This document shows, piece by piece, positions 43,681 through 53,148 of a stretch of DNA of 64,000 nucleotides. The translations under genes were made by a program, and so were the position numbers. The stretch is from an uncultured Roseateles sp. (GTDB lineage: Bacteria; Pseudomonadota; Gammaproteobacteria; Burkholderiales; Burkholderiaceae_C), in assembly GCF_945956965.1 (NCBI RefSeq), contig NZ_CAMFJS010000004.1, positions 124,001-188,000 of the forward strand, read 5' to 3'. Under the pieces are notes generated by a model. It made no database searches, was not told the origin of the DNA, and worked only from the letters and a program-made list of their open reading frames with translations. How positions within the stretch are numbered: the first letter of the stretch is position 1; each line of letters begins with the position of its first letter.

Positions 43681-44979
43681 CTAGCGCCGGCCGAACATCA
43701 TGTTGCGCGCCAGGCTGCGCTTGAGCGGCGGCAGGGCTTGCAGCGCGGCCAAAGCCAGGCCGCGGGCCAAGGGCAGGCCGGGCCAGCGCCAGGCAAAGGT
43801 TTTGGCCAGGAAGTCGGTGGCGGCGATGGTGGCCCAGCGGTCCGGTGCGCGGCTCCATTCCACTTGTCTCAGCGCGGCTTGCACCAGGCTGGCTTTGTTG
43901 CTGATGGGGTCGTTGGCGGATTTGCTGTTGGCCGCCGCGCGGCGCAGCGCCTCCACCAAGGCATAGGCATCGCGCAAGCCCAGATTGAGGCCTTGGCCGG
44001 CCACCGGGTGCAGGGTCTGCGCGGCATTGCCGATGCGCACGGTGCAGCCATCCACCAGGGTGCGTTCGGCATTCAGGCCGAGCGCAAAACACTTCAGGGG
44101 GCTGATGGCTTGCAGCCGGCCCACCGAGGCCGGCAAGAGGTGTTGAATCACCTGCAGGCGCTGCGCGTCGCTCAGGCCCGCCACCTCATCCTCGGCCTTG
44201 GGCATGCACCACACCAAGGCGGCGCGCCGCTGGATTTGGCCGTTAGCAATGAGCGGGCGCAGGGGCAGCAAAGCCAATGGGCCATTGCGGGTGAAGCGCT
44301 CGTAGGCAACGCCGGCGGGGCTGTCCTCGGCCAGGGTCACGGTGCCGACCCAGGCGTTTTGTTGATAGTCGTGGGTGATGGCCTTGCGGGCTTGGTCGGA
44401 GAACACGCCGCCCTCGGCCACCACGGCCAGATCGAAACGCTCGGCAATGCCGGCATCCACTTCCACCCCGGCGTCAGCCAGAGGCTTGATGCCTTGCACC
44501 GGCGCACCGAAATGGCTGAACAAGCGCTGCGGTTCGCGCGCCACCCGGGCCTGCCAGGCCGCTTGCATGGGCGCCACCAGCTGGCCGTAGCTGAGCACGG
44601 CACCCAGTTGGGCCACGCCTTGCTCGGCCGCGTTGATCAGCACCTCGGGTTCTTGTGAGCGGCCGAAGACCGGGTGCTGCAGGGTCGGGGGCGCCTGGCT
44701 GACCCGCACCTGCGCAATCGCCTGCGCTTGAGTGGCATCCCAAACCCCCAGGCGCTGCAGCAACTGCACGCTGCCCAGCGAGAGCGCCAGGGTGCGCGGG
44801 TCGCCCGACACATCGCGCTCCAGCGGGCGGGCGTCGAACAGGCTGATGCGCGCTTGTGGCAGCAGTTGCGCGGCCAGCAGAGCCAGGGCCAGACCTGCCG
44901 GGCCGGCGCCGACCACGGCCAAGCTCAGCGGTGTTGAGATGGGCGACGAGTTGACAGAGGCGGGGTTGGGCTTGGGCAT
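43681..44979 (-). CDS. ubiH: UbiH-type FAD monooxygenase of ubiquinone synthesis
   Basis: Ring hydroxylase of ubiquinone biosynthesis, 432 aa. FAD-binding VVGAGPAGLALALLAAQ near residue 22, the DPRTLALSLGSVQLL motif after it, and the C-terminal flavin motif GNAAQTLHPVAGQGLNLGLRD, whose GNAAQTLHP form matches UbiH more than UbiF/UbiI. The first ~17 residues (KPNPASVNSSPIS) look disordered. Converges on the DUF2185 gene. Confidence 0.88.
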   Translation of the reverse strand: MPKPNPASVNSSPISTPLSLAVVGAGPAGLALALLAAQLLPQARISLFDARPLERDVSGDPRTLALSLGSVQLLQRLGVWDATQAQAIAQVRVSQAPPTLQHPVFGRSQEPEVLINAAEQGVAQLGAVLSYGQLVAPMQAAWQARVAREPQRLFSHFGAPVQGIKPLADAGVEVDAGIAERFDLAVVAEGGVFSDQARKAITHDYQQNAWVGTVTLAEDSPAGVAYERFTRNGPLALLPLRPLIANGQIQRRAALVWCMPKAEDEVAGLSDAQRLQVIQHLLPASVGRLQAISPLKCFALGLNAERTLVDGCTVRIGNAAQTLHPVAGQGLNLGLRDAYALVEALRRAAANSKSANDPISNKASLVQAALRQVEWSRAPDRWATIAATDFLAKTFAWRWPGLPLARGLALAALQALPPLKRSLARNMMFGRR

Positions 44980-45037
44980 GGTGCTGCTACGGCGTGCGAG
45001 TGCTGAGTGCGCGAACTATAGCGAGCTGAGCTGCCCA

Positions 45038-45064
45038 TAAAAAAGCCCTGCGTCTAGCAGGGCC
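45038..45064 (-). terminator. Rho-independent terminator
   Basis: Minus-strand GCCCTGC-TAGAC-GCAGGGC stem (45045-45063) followed by TTTTTT. It ends the lipoprotein gene whose stop is at 45097 and insulates ubiH. Confidence 0.85.
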
Positions 45065-45096
45065 CCAAAGTGGCTTCGACAAGCGATTTACCAGGC

Positions 45097-46656
45097 TCAG
45101 CTGCCGCAGCTGCCCCAGGTCTTGCCCTTGTCGCTGCTGCATTCCTTGAGCTGGGTGCCATCGGCGCGGGCGCTGCTGCGGGTCCAGTTGCCGATGTCCG
45201 ACTTCTCGATGGTGATGCGCAGGCCTGTGTCGTCCTCGGAGCGTTTGTACCAGCTGCTGAAGGGTGTGAGCTTCACTTCTTCGTCAAAGCGGATGCCGCT
45301 GCCCGCGATGCGCGAGATCACGCTGTTGAAGTCCAGCTGGCTACTCTTGGCTTTCAGATTGAACCAATCCTTGAGCGCGATGTGCTCGGGCTGCTGCGGG
45401 TCGAAGCGCAAATTGTTGGTGAAGCTCACCTGGCCGACGCGATAGTTGGCGTAGTACTGGCGCTGCCCGATTTCGCTCGGCAGCGCACGGCTCTCCAGCA
45501 AGCAGGCCGTCGGGTCATCCTCGCGTTTCGGGTCCTGGTAATCGACCACCAACACGTAGGTGATGCCATCCTTGACCTGCTCAATCGCCTCGTCGGTCAC
45601 GCAGCGGAAGCTGCTCACATTCGTTTCGAAGTTGTAGCCGGTGCGGGTGGTCTTCAGCTTGGCCGAGCCCCAGGCTTGCTCTGTCTGACTGCGCAGGTTC
45701 AGAACCCGCAGGGTTTTGCTCAGGTCTTCGCTCAAGACCACCGACTCGTTCTGATAGCCTGAAGGGCGCCAGACCGAGCTATTGCGGTACCAAACCCCGG
45801 CCACATCGCTATAGCTATTGCTGCCGCGTCCCCGGTAGACCTCGGCGCGGATGAAGCTGGCGTCGGGGTACTGGGCGTGCAGCTTTTGCTTGTAGGCATA
45901 GCCGGCTTTCAGGCCTTTGACGATGTCCTGGGCCACGGTGTAGCTCTGTGTGTCCTTGGACTTGATGAAGTCGTCATGGATGCGTGCTTCCGACAGGTTA
46001 TGTCGGCGCACCAAGTCGCCCATCACGGTCTTGATTTCGTTGATCATGCCCTCGCGCAGGCTTTGGTTCTGGCGCAGCTGATCGCAGCTGCTGAGCTTGG
46101 GGTCGCTGGCGGTGAGCCGGGTGCGAACCTGGTCCCAGATGGCGGTGGTCAGGGGAGAGATATTCAGCACCTGGTCGACGCTGATGGGCTGGAACTGCGG
46201 GGCGATGGCCATCTGGTAGGCCTCCTTGACCGGCCCGGTGTCTTCGTCCACCGCGCCCACGGGCACATCGACATAGAGCGTGGCGTAGGGCAGGCAGGCG
46301 CGCTGGGTTTCACTCAACTCCAACTGGTAGTTGCCGGTGGCCTTGGAGAGGGTGGAGGGCTCGTCGGCATCCTTGATGTGGTTGCCGTTGATGTCGAGCC
46401 AGACGGTGGCACCGTTGACGTAGCCGTCGATGACCTTGCCGCTTTGCACAGAGGCAGGGGCGGGCGCCGGTGCTGGGGCTGGTGCTGGTGCTGGTGCTGG
46501 TGCTGGTGCTGGTGCTGGTGCTGGTGCTGGTGCTGGAGTGGGGGCCGCAGGACTGCCTCCGTCCCCGCCTCCGCCGCCGCAGCCGGCGCAAGCCAAGGCC
46601 AGTAGGCCAGAGGCACAGATTGCGGGCCAAGGCCGCAGTGCTATCGCTTTTTCCAT
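45097..46656 (-). CDS. Large lipoprotein with Gly-rich and Pro-Ala repeat linker, unknown function
   Basis: 519 aa. Lipoprotein signal with Cys23/Cys26 in ALACAGC, then a Gly-rich run and a (Pro-Ala)n linker spanning about residues 38-68. Next comes a segment VIDGYVNGATVWLDINGNHIKDADEPST, which looks like a carbohydrate-binding or calcium-loop-like motif seen in other betaproteobacterial cell-surface lipoproteins. The rest (~100-519) is unrecognised, with several Cys that could form disulfides. The linker suggests a surface-exposed head held away from the membrane. Confidence 0.75.
   Translation of the reverse strand: MEKAIALRPWPAICASGLLALACAGCGGGGGDGGSPAAPTPAPAPAPAPAPAPAPAPAPAPAPAPAPASVQSGKVIDGYVNGATVWLDINGNHIKDADEPSTLSKATGNYQLELSETQRACLPYATLYVDVPVGAVDEDTGPVKEAYQMAIAPQFQPISVDQVLNISPLTTAIWDQVRTRLTASDPKLSSCDQLRQNQSLREGMINEIKTVMGDLVRRHNLSEARIHDDFIKSKDTQSYTVAQDIVKGLKAGYAYKQKLHAQYPDASFIRAEVYRGRGSNSYSDVAGVWYRNSSVWRPSGYQNESVVLSEDLSKTLRVLNLRSQTEQAWGSAKLKTTRTGYNFETNVSSFRCVTDEAIEQVKDGITYVLVVDYQDPKREDDPTACLLESRALPSEIGQRQYYANYRVGQVSFTNNLRFDPQQPEHIALKDWFNLKAKSSQLDFNSVISRIAGSGIRFDEEVKLTPFSSWYKRSEDDTGLRITIEKSDIGNWTRSSARADGTQLKECSSDKGKTWGSCGS
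46481..46534 (-). repeat. Hexanucleotide tandem repeat, 9 perfect GGTGCT copies
   Basis: Nine uninterrupted GGTGCT units on the plus strand (AGCACC coding), flanked by degenerate copies. It encodes the Pro-Ala linker of the lipoprotein. Because the unit is six bases, slippage would change linker length without shifting the frame. Confidence 0.95.
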
Positions 46657-46752
46657 CTTCCCTCCCTCAGCATTCTTCTTGAGAAAAAGCGTGCAAGTTT
46701 AGGTAGGGCAGTGCAGGTGAGTATCCGGGGTCTCCCGGATGCGGCACCCTTG

Positions 46753-46781
46753 CAACAATCCGGCCGCAGCGTGGCGGCCGG
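46753..46781 (-). terminator. Terminator of the phoD-like gene
   Basis: Perfect 8-bp stem CCGGCCGC / GCGGCCGG with a 6-nt loop (46760-46781), followed on the minus strand by ATTGTTG. It begins 12 bp past the stop. A second perfect 7-bp hairpin, ATCCGGG/CCCGGAT, lies at 46723-46740. Confidence 0.6.
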
Positions 46782-46792
46782 GTCAGCTGCGA

Positions 46793-48553
46793 TTAGACGG
46801 CGGTCAGCTTGCGCTGCGCCGCGCCCGGCAGCACCTTCAGCGATTTGTCGACGCTGGCGGTATAGCTGCGGCTGGTGATGGTGCTGACATAGACCCAGTC
46901 GGCACGGCACTCGCTGGTATTGGCCGTCAGGACCATGAAGCCGCGGCGCGAGGTGTCGCAGTACTGCAGCGGGCCGATCAGCTCGCTGAGCGCGGCGGCC
47001 AACACGGCGGGGTTTTCCTTGGGCAGGTATTCCTCAAAGCCGGGCGAGGTGACGCTGGAGGTGGCGAACTCCACGCCGACCTGATTGCCGGCCAGGTCTT
47101 GCAGATCATTGGCCCAGGCGTTGTGGGTGTCGCCGGACAGCACGACCAGGTTCTTGTTCAACTGGCGGGCGGTGGCCAGCACGGTTTCGCGGGCCACGGC
47201 ATAGCCGTCCCAGGCATCCAGGTTGTAGGGGATGCTGGGCTGGGCCAGCACGGCCTGCTCGGCAGCGGTCAGCGTGGCGGGGGCGGTCTTGGCCTTGGTG
47301 ACGATCTCGATGTAACGCGACACCGTCACGCCGGCCGCCGGGTTGCTGGCGCCGAACAGAATCGGCGCGGGGATGTTCATGCGGCCCATCACCACTTGCT
47401 GGCCCAGCACCTGCCAGGTGGCGGTGGAGGCGGCCAGCTGGCCCTGCAGCCAGGCGGTTTGCGTCGTGCCCAGCAGCTGGCGCTTGGCGTCGGCCATATC
47501 GGCGCCGAACTTGGTGGCGTTGAAGCCGCCGGCCGTTGTGTAGTTGGCGTAGTCGAGTTGCTGGTCGCGGCCGACCAGGCGGGTGTCCAGCATATGCAGG
47601 TCCAGCAGCTTGCCGAAGCTGAAGCTGCGGTAGATCAGGGCCTGCGAGGCCTGCGGGCGGATAGGCATCCACTCGTGATACACGCGCTGGGCAATCGCCT
47701 TGCGGACTTGGTAGTCGCCTTCGGTGCCGGGCTGGTGGTTCTCGGCGCCGTTGAGCCAAGAGTCGTTGCAGACCTCATGGTCGTCCCAGACGGCGATCAT
47801 GGGCATGGCGGCGTGCAGGGCTTGCAGATCGGCGTCGCTGCGGTACTGCGCATAGCGCTGGCGGTAGTCAGCCAGGGCAATGGTTTCGCCGGCGGGCAGC
47901 ACCTCACGGCCCAGGGCGGCGGCCTGCGTGCTGGCATAGCCGCCACGGCCGTATTCGTAGATGTAGTCGCCCAGGAAAACGGCGACGTCCAGCTCGGCGT
48001 TCTTGGCCGCCTCGGCATAGACGTTGAAATAGCCGGCCGGGTAGTTGGCGCAGCTGAACACGGCCAGCTTGACCTGGCTGACGTCCGCGCCGGGCAGGGT
48101 CTTGCTGCGACCCACGGCCGAGGTCTGGCCGTTGGACGTGAAGCGGTACCAGTAGCGCTGGCCGGGCTTGAGGCCGGTGGCGTCGACCTTGACGGTGTAG
48201 TCGCTGGCCGCGCTGGCGCTGGCGTCGCCGCTATTGACCACGGTCTTGAAGTCCGCGTCGCTGGCGATTTCCCAGCGCAGTGCGACATCGCTCTTGTCGG
48301 CGCTGTCTTGCGGCTGCACGCGGGTCCACAAGATGATGCGGTCGCTCAGCGGGTCGCCGCTGGCCACGCCGTGGGTGAAGGTGACCGGGGTCAGGATATT
48401 GCTGCCGCCTCCGCAGGCACTCAGGCCCACACCGGCCGACATCAAGACGGTGCCGCGCACAAAGTCGCGGCGGCCCAGGGCGGCAGCGCCGCTGTGCTTG
48501 GGCTTCAACAAGTTCTGGCCGGTGGCCAGGGAAGACAGGGCATTCTTTTTCAT
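46793..48553 (-). CDS. phoD: Alkaline phosphatase D family protein, Tat-exported lipoprotein
   Basis: Phosphodiesterase/alkaline phosphatase of the PhoD type acting outside the cytoplasm. Start at 48553 (MKKNALSSLA) gives 586 aa. The Tat motif GRRDFVRG is at 27-34, with a lipobox ending LSAC (Cys47). The N-terminal Fn3-like domain has THGVASGDPLSDRIILWTRV. The metallophosphoesterase part shows SCANYPAGYFNVY, FLGDYIYEYG, WDDHEVCNDSW, and LSGDTHNAWANDL. No clear Pho box was found upstream. The longer TTG start at 48577 is less likely. Confidence 0.92.
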   Translation of the reverse strand: MKKNALSSLATGQNLLKPKHSGAAALGRRDFVRGTVLMSAGVGLSACGGGSNILTPVTFTHGVASGDPLSDRIILWTRVQPQDSADKSDVALRWEIASDADFKTVVNSGDASASAASDYTVKVDATGLKPGQRYWYRFTSNGQTSAVGRSKTLPGADVSQVKLAVFSCANYPAGYFNVYAEAAKNAELDVAVFLGDYIYEYGRGGYASTQAAALGREVLPAGETIALADYRQRYAQYRSDADLQALHAAMPMIAVWDDHEVCNDSWLNGAENHQPGTEGDYQVRKAIAQRVYHEWMPIRPQASQALIYRSFSFGKLLDLHMLDTRLVGRDQQLDYANYTTAGGFNATKFGADMADAKRQLLGTTQTAWLQGQLAASTATWQVLGQQVVMGRMNIPAPILFGASNPAAGVTVSRYIEIVTKAKTAPATLTAAEQAVLAQPSIPYNLDAWDGYAVARETVLATARQLNKNLVVLSGDTHNAWANDLQDLAGNQVGVEFATSSVTSPGFEEYLPKENPAVLAAALSELIGPLQYCDTSRRGFMVLTANTSECRADWVYVSTITSRSYTASVDKSLKVLPGAAQRKLTAV

Positions 48554-48771
48554 CGGGGAGCGCGAGGGCTTTTGCAAGGGTGCGTCATTCTGCGGAGCGA
48601 CTGTGACAAGCCGATGGCAGCGGCCGCGCTCCAGGCCGGCCGCGGGATTTGCGCAGGTGACAGTGCGGGGGCTCAGGCTCGGTTACGCTTGTCGCTTGTC
48701 AAATCATGAATTGGTAGACGCGCTGGCGGCATTTGTGCGGCGCGCGGCTGCCAAGCGAAGGAGCCTTTTTC

Positions 48772-49752
48772 ATGCAATACCGTCGTCTGGGCCGTAGCGG
48801 CCTGCAAGTCTCTGAGCTGTCGCTGGGCTCGTGGATCACGTATCACAACCAGGTCGGCACCAAGGCGGCCACCGAGATGCTGGCTCAGGCTTTTGATGCC
48901 GGCGTGAACTTCTTCGACAACGCCGAGGTCTATGCCTCCGGCCAGAGCGAGGTGGTGATGGGCGAGGCCTTCAAGGCGCTGAACTGGCCGCGCCTGAACT
49001 ACATCGTCTCGACCAAGTTCTACTGGGGCCTGTCCCGCGAGGGCAATACGATCAACCGCAAGGACACGCTCAATCGCAAATACCTGATGCAGGCGATTGA
49101 CGGCTCGCTCAAGCGCTTGCAGCTGGACTTTGTGGACCTGGTCTACTGCCATCGCCCCGACCCGCACACCCCGATCGAGGAAACCGTGCGCGCCATGCAC
49201 GACATGATCACCCAGGGCAAGGCGCTGTATTGGGGCACCAGCGAATGGTCGGCGTCGGACATCCGCGCCGCCTGGGAAATTGCCGAGCGCCACCACCTGC
49301 ACAAGCCGGTGATGGAGCAGCCGCAATACAACCTCTTCCACCGCAAGCGGGTCGAGACCGAATACGCCCGCCTCTACGACGACCTGGGCCTGGGCCTGAC
49401 CACCTGGAGCCCGCTGGCCTCCGGCTTGCTGACCGGCAAGTACAAGGCCGGCGTGCCCGAGGGCAGCCGCGGCGCGCTGGAAAGCATGAGCTGGATGCGT
49501 GAAGGCCTGACCGACCCGGTCAAGAACGCCGCCGTGGCGCAGCTCGAAGCCATCGCGGCCGAGCTGGGTGGCAATGTGGCCCAGCTGGCGATTGCCTGGG
49601 TCAACAAGAACCCGCATGTCTCCACCGTGATCCTGGGCGCCAGCAAGTCCAGCCAGCTGACCGACAACCTGGGCGCCCTGGCGCTGACGCCCAAGCTCAC
49701 GCCCGAGGTGATGGCGCGCATCGACGAGATCAGCAAGCCGCTGGCGCAATGA
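48772..49752 (+). CDS. Aldo/keto reductase, Kv-beta-like
   Basis: NADPH-dependent oxidoreductase, 326 aa, start at 48772 with GAAGGAG upstream. The catalytic tetrad is visible: Asp and Tyr in [11 protein letters not shown] (Tyr ~51), Lys in STKFYWG and His in [13 protein letters not shown]-binding segments [13 protein letters not shown] and [15 protein letters not shown] match the potassium-channel beta-subunit-like subfamily, which includes E. coli YghZ. Physiological substrate unknown. Confidence 0.92.
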   Translation: MQYRRLGRSGLQVSELSLGSWITYHNQVGTKAATEMLAQAFDAGVNFFDNAEVYASGQSEVVMGEAFKALNWPRLNYIVSTKFYWGLSREGNTINRKDTLNRKYLMQAIDGSLKRLQLDFVDLVYCHRPDPHTPIEETVRAMHDMITQGKALYWGTSEWSASDIRAAWEIAERHHLHKPVMEQPQYNLFHRKRVETEYARLYDDLGLGLTTWSPLASGLLTGKYKAGVPEGSRGALESMSWMREGLTDPVKNAAVAQLEAIAAELGGNVAQLAIAWVNKNPHVSTVILGASKSSQLTDNLGALALTPKLTPEVMARIDEISKPLAQ

Positions 49753-49782
49753 GCCTAGTGATTTGAGCCTGTTGGCAAGGCA

Positions 49783-49807
49783 CGGCAAAGGGCAAAAGCC
49801 TTTGCCG
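49783..49807 (+). terminator. Hairpin after the aldo/keto reductase gene
   Basis: CGGCAAA...GGC-AAAA-GCC...TTTGCCG with one bulged G, 31 bp past the stop. There is no U-tract, so it could be a factor-dependent terminator. Confidence 0.4.
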
Positions 49808-49829
49808 GCCTGGCCCTAATATCCGCCCA

Positions 49830-52800
49830 ATGGCTTTGACTGCACGCTATTCCTTGCTTCGATTGACCCCTGTTCTGAACCCTGCGCGCGCCTTGCTACG
49901 CGCGGCCCTGGCCTTGCCGCAATGGTTTTGGCCTTGCTGCGTGGCCTTGGCCTTGTGCGGCCTGGCTTTGCCGGGCGGGGCGCAAGGCTTGTCGCCCTCC
50001 GAGATGGCGCCGCGGCTGGAGTCCCTGGGCCGCATGCCCAATAGCGTGGTGTCCGCCATGGCGGAAGACCAGGCGGGTTTTGTCTGGGTGGGCTCGGCGG
50101 CCGGGCTGATGCGTTTTGATGGCTATAGCTTCCGGCCGCTGCTGCTGCCGGGCGAGGGCGGGGCAGACAAACGCAGCCTGGGCTTTGTGCGCAGCTTGCT
50201 GGTGGCCAAGGACGGGCGGCTGTGGGTGGGTACAGACAGCGGGGGCGTGGTCGTGCATGACCCAGCCAGCGAGGCCATCAAGGTGCTGCCCAGCGACACG
50301 ACGGGCAAGCCCGGCGGGGTGCCCGGCGGCACCATCCTGACCTTGGCCGAAGACCGCGATGGCGGCATCTGGGTGGGCAGCGGCTTGTATGGCCTGGCGC
50401 GTATTGACCCGCTCACTTTGTCCTCGCGCAGTTATCGCCACAGTGATCGCGCTGGCAGCCTGCCGGACGACCGCGTGCATGCGGCTTTGGTGGATCGCCA
50501 GGGGGATTTGTGGGTTGGCGGCTTTGCCGGCCTGGCGCGCAAACGCGCGGGCAGTGATCAGTTTGAGACTGTGCCCCTGCCAGGCTTCAGCCGCTTGGAT
50601 CCGCCGCCGCTGATTTTGCGTTTGATGGAGGCCGAGGATGGGCAGATCTGGGTGGCGACCCAGCAAGGGGATTTGCTGCTGCTCAGCGCGGGCAGCCGTG
50701 AGGCCCGGCTGCTTGAGCGGCGCGGCATTCGCGGCGCGATCTATGCGCTGATGAGCGCCAATGCGCGCCAGGTCTGGGTGGGCCGAGCCAGCGGGGTTGA
50801 GCTGCGCGCGGCAGCGGATGGGCGTGTGGAGCAGGTGCTGCGCCACAACCCGCGCAACCCGGCCACCTTGAGTGGCAATGAGGTGCGTAGCCTTTTGCGC
50901 GACCGGGCCGGCTCGGTCTGGGTGGGCGGCTTTGGCAGTGGTTTGCAGCGCTACAACGCCGACAACAAAAGCATAGGCGTGCGCCGCCTGGACGACAGCG
51001 ATGATGCGGTGTTTGAAGACCCCAGCGCGCGCGCTTTGCTGGAGCTGAGCAGTGGGGATATCTGGGTTGGCACCACCGCCAATGGCATCGGCATTCTGGA
51101 CGATCAGCTCAATCTGAAACGCCAGCTTCAGCTGGACACGCGACCGGCGGAGCACAGAAACGCGGCCACCATGCCGCCGATGCGGGTGGCGGCGATGGTG
51201 CAGACCCGTGACGCCTCGATCTGGATCGGCTCGGAGTCGCGCCTCTTGCGCGTCAATGAACGCGGCCAGCTCTTGCAGTCGCTGAGCGTGGGCCAGGGCC
51301 GCGTGCGCCGCCTGGTCTTGGGCCGTGACGGCGTGCTGTGGGTGGGCACCCAAGATGGTTTGCAAAAGCTCGACCCTGGCCAAGCCGAGTTGCAGCGCAT
51401 GAGCCAGGCGGCGGCGGAGCCCCTGCGTGGCGATATCAATGCCATGGTGGAGGCACCCGACGGCAGCTTGTGGGTGGGAGGCGAGACCGGCTTGTATCGC
51501 TTGAGCGCCGGGGCCCAAGCGCTGGAGAAAGTTCGCAGCCCCGCCGGTCGCGGCCTGGCCAACGCCACCATCACCGGGCTCTTGCTCGATCGCCGCCAGC
51601 AGCTGTGGGTGGACACCGCCGTTGGCCTGCACAAGATGGCGGCGTGGGACGGGCAAACCGCAGCCTTTGATCGCATCAGCGAGCGGCATGGCATCGCTGG
51701 GCGCGCTTTTGGCGCCAATTTGCTGGAGGACGGGCTGGGCCGCATCTGGAGTCAGGTCTATGTCTATGACCCGAACAAGGACCATCTGCATGAGCTGACG
51801 CCCGCCGATGGGGCCGATGCGGGCACCACCTGGTTCCGCTCCTACACCCAGTTGCGCAATGGCCGTTTCTTGTTTGGCTCCGGCAAGGGCTTGATGCTGG
51901 TGGACGCGGATCAGTTCCAGACCTGGACCTATCAGCCGCCGGTGGTGGCGACCGAATTGCGCATTGATGGTGAGCGGGTCAATGTGGGCCGCTTGCAGCA
52001 AGGCTTGACACTCTCGCCGCAGCAACGGGGTTTCAGCCTGGAATTTGCCGCCCTGGACTACAGCGACCCCAGTCGCTGCCGCTATGCCTTTTGGCTGGAG
52101 GGCTTTGACAGCGGCTGGATCGAGACCGGCGCAGCGGCGCGGGTGGCCAGCTACAGCAATCTTGGCCCGGGCCACTACCGTTTGCGCGTCAAGGCCAGCA
52201 ATCGCAGCGGCTTGTGGAGCCCGCATGAGCTGAGCATTCCGGTGCAGGTCATGCCGGCTTGGTGGCAGTCCTGGTGGGCGCTTTCCTTGTCCGGGCTGCT
52301 GGGCGTTTCGGTGCTGCTGGCCTTGATTCGCTGGCGCACCGCGGTCTTGGTACGGCGTCAGCATGCGCTGGAAGAGCGGGTGCGTGAGCGGACCGCCGAG
52401 TTGGAGCAATTGTCCCAAGCCCTGCATGAAAAAACCCTGGCCCTGGAAGAGCAGAGCCTGTCTGACCCGCTCACCGGTTTGCGCAACCGGCGCTTTTTGT
52501 CCCAGCACATCGAGGCCGATGTGGCCATGAGCTTGCGTCGGCACGAGGATTCGGCGCGCCATGCGGTGGTGGCCCCGGACGACGCCGATCTGGTCTTCTT
52601 CCTGCTCGACATCGACCATTTCAAGGACATCAATGACCAATTCGGCCATGCGGCCGGGGATCTGGTCTTGCAGCAGATGCGTGACCGGCTGCGCCTGGTC
52701 TTCCGCGAGAGCGACTATCTGGTGCGCTGGGGCGGTGAGGAATTCCTGATCGTGGCGCGTGAAAGCTCGCGCGCTCATGCGGCTGAGCTGGCCGCGCGCG

Positions 52801-53138
52801 CTTGCGCGGCGGTGGCGGAGCAGCCTTTCCGCCTGGACGATGGGCGCTTGCTCAACAAAACCTGTTCGCTGGGCTTTGCCTGTTTCCCGCTGGCGCCGGC
52901 CGCGCCGACGGCACTGGACTGGACCCAGGTGATTGACCTGGCCGATGCCGCGCTCTACCAAGTCAAGCGTGGTGGCCGCAATGGTTGGCTGGGTGCGATC
53001 AGCTGCGGAGGTGAGGATGCCGCTGCGGTGAAGGCTGCCGCACGCCAAGCCTGGGCGCGTTGGGTGGAAAGCGGCGACTTGCGGGTGGCGGGCGCCATCT
53101 CGCAGGGCCAAGCGCGCGAGATCTCCGGGCTGGCCTGA
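49830..53138 (+). CDS. Two-component-regulator-propeller diguanylate cyclase
   Basis: 1102-aa membrane protein making c-di-GMP. A long signal/anchor region (WFWPCCVALALCGLALPGG, ~30-50) leads a periplasmic pair of propellers built from about a dozen Reg_prop blades of the form IWVGT..GL.R.D. A Y_Y_Y domain follows (~715-800, ending VKASNRSGLWSPHELSIPV). One transmembrane helix (~815-835), a coiled-coil linker and GGDEF with intact GGEEF at 968-972 complete it. The sensor type is shared with polysaccharide-sensing hybrid kinases of Bacteroidetes, so a saccharide signal is plausible but unproven. Confidence 0.93.
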   Translation: MALTARYSLLRLTPVLNPARALLRAALALPQWFWPCCVALALCGLALPGGAQGLSPSEMAPRLESLGRMPNSVVSAMAEDQAGFVWVGSAAGLMRFDGYSFRPLLLPGEGGADKRSLGFVRSLLVAKDGRLWVGTDSGGVVVHDPASEAIKVLPSDTTGKPGGVPGGTILTLAEDRDGGIWVGSGLYGLARIDPLTLSSRSYRHSDRAGSLPDDRVHAALVDRQGDLWVGGFAGLARKRAGSDQFETVPLPGFSRLDPPPLILRLMEAEDGQIWVATQQGDLLLLSAGSREARLLERRGIRGAIYALMSANARQVWVGRASGVELRAAADGRVEQVLRHNPRNPATLSGNEVRSLLRDRAGSVWVGGFGSGLQRYNADNKSIGVRRLDDSDDAVFEDPSARALLELSSGDIWVGTTANGIGILDDQLNLKRQLQLDTRPAEHRNAATMPPMRVAAMVQTRDASIWIGSESRLLRVNERGQLLQSLSVGQGRVRRLVLGRDGVLWVGTQDGLQKLDPGQAELQRMSQAAAEPLRGDINAMVEAPDGSLWVGGETGLYRLSAGAQALEKVRSPAGRGLANATITGLLLDRRQQLWVDTAVGLHKMAAWDGQTAAFDRISERHGIAGRAFGANLLEDGLGRIWSQVYVYDPNKDHLHELTPADGADAGTTWFRSYTQLRNGRFLFGSGKGLMLVDADQFQTWTYQPPVVATELRIDGERVNVGRLQQGLTLSPQQRGFSLEFAALDYSDPSRCRYAFWLEGFDSGWIETGAAARVASYSNLGPGHYRLRVKASNRSGLWSPHELSIPVQVMPAWWQSWWALSLSGLLGVSVLLALIRWRTAVLVRRQHALEERVRERTAELEQLSQALHEKTLALEEQSLSDPLTGLRNRRFLSQHIEADVAMSLRRHEDSARHAVVAPDDADLVFFLLDIDHFKDINDQFGHAAGDLVLQQMRDRLRLVFRESDYLVRWGGEEFLIVARESSRAHAAELAARACAAVAEQPFRLDDGRLLNKTCSLGFACFPLAPAAPTALDWTQVIDLADAALYQVKRGGRNGWLGAISCGGEDAAAVKAAARQAWARWVESGDLRVAGAISQGQAREISGLA

Positions 53139-53148
53139 TCCACCGGCT

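Noticed and set aside
48554-48771. Pho box upstream of the phoD-like gene
   Set aside because: Isolated TGTCA-like pieces occur, but no pair of half-sites at 11-bp spacing.
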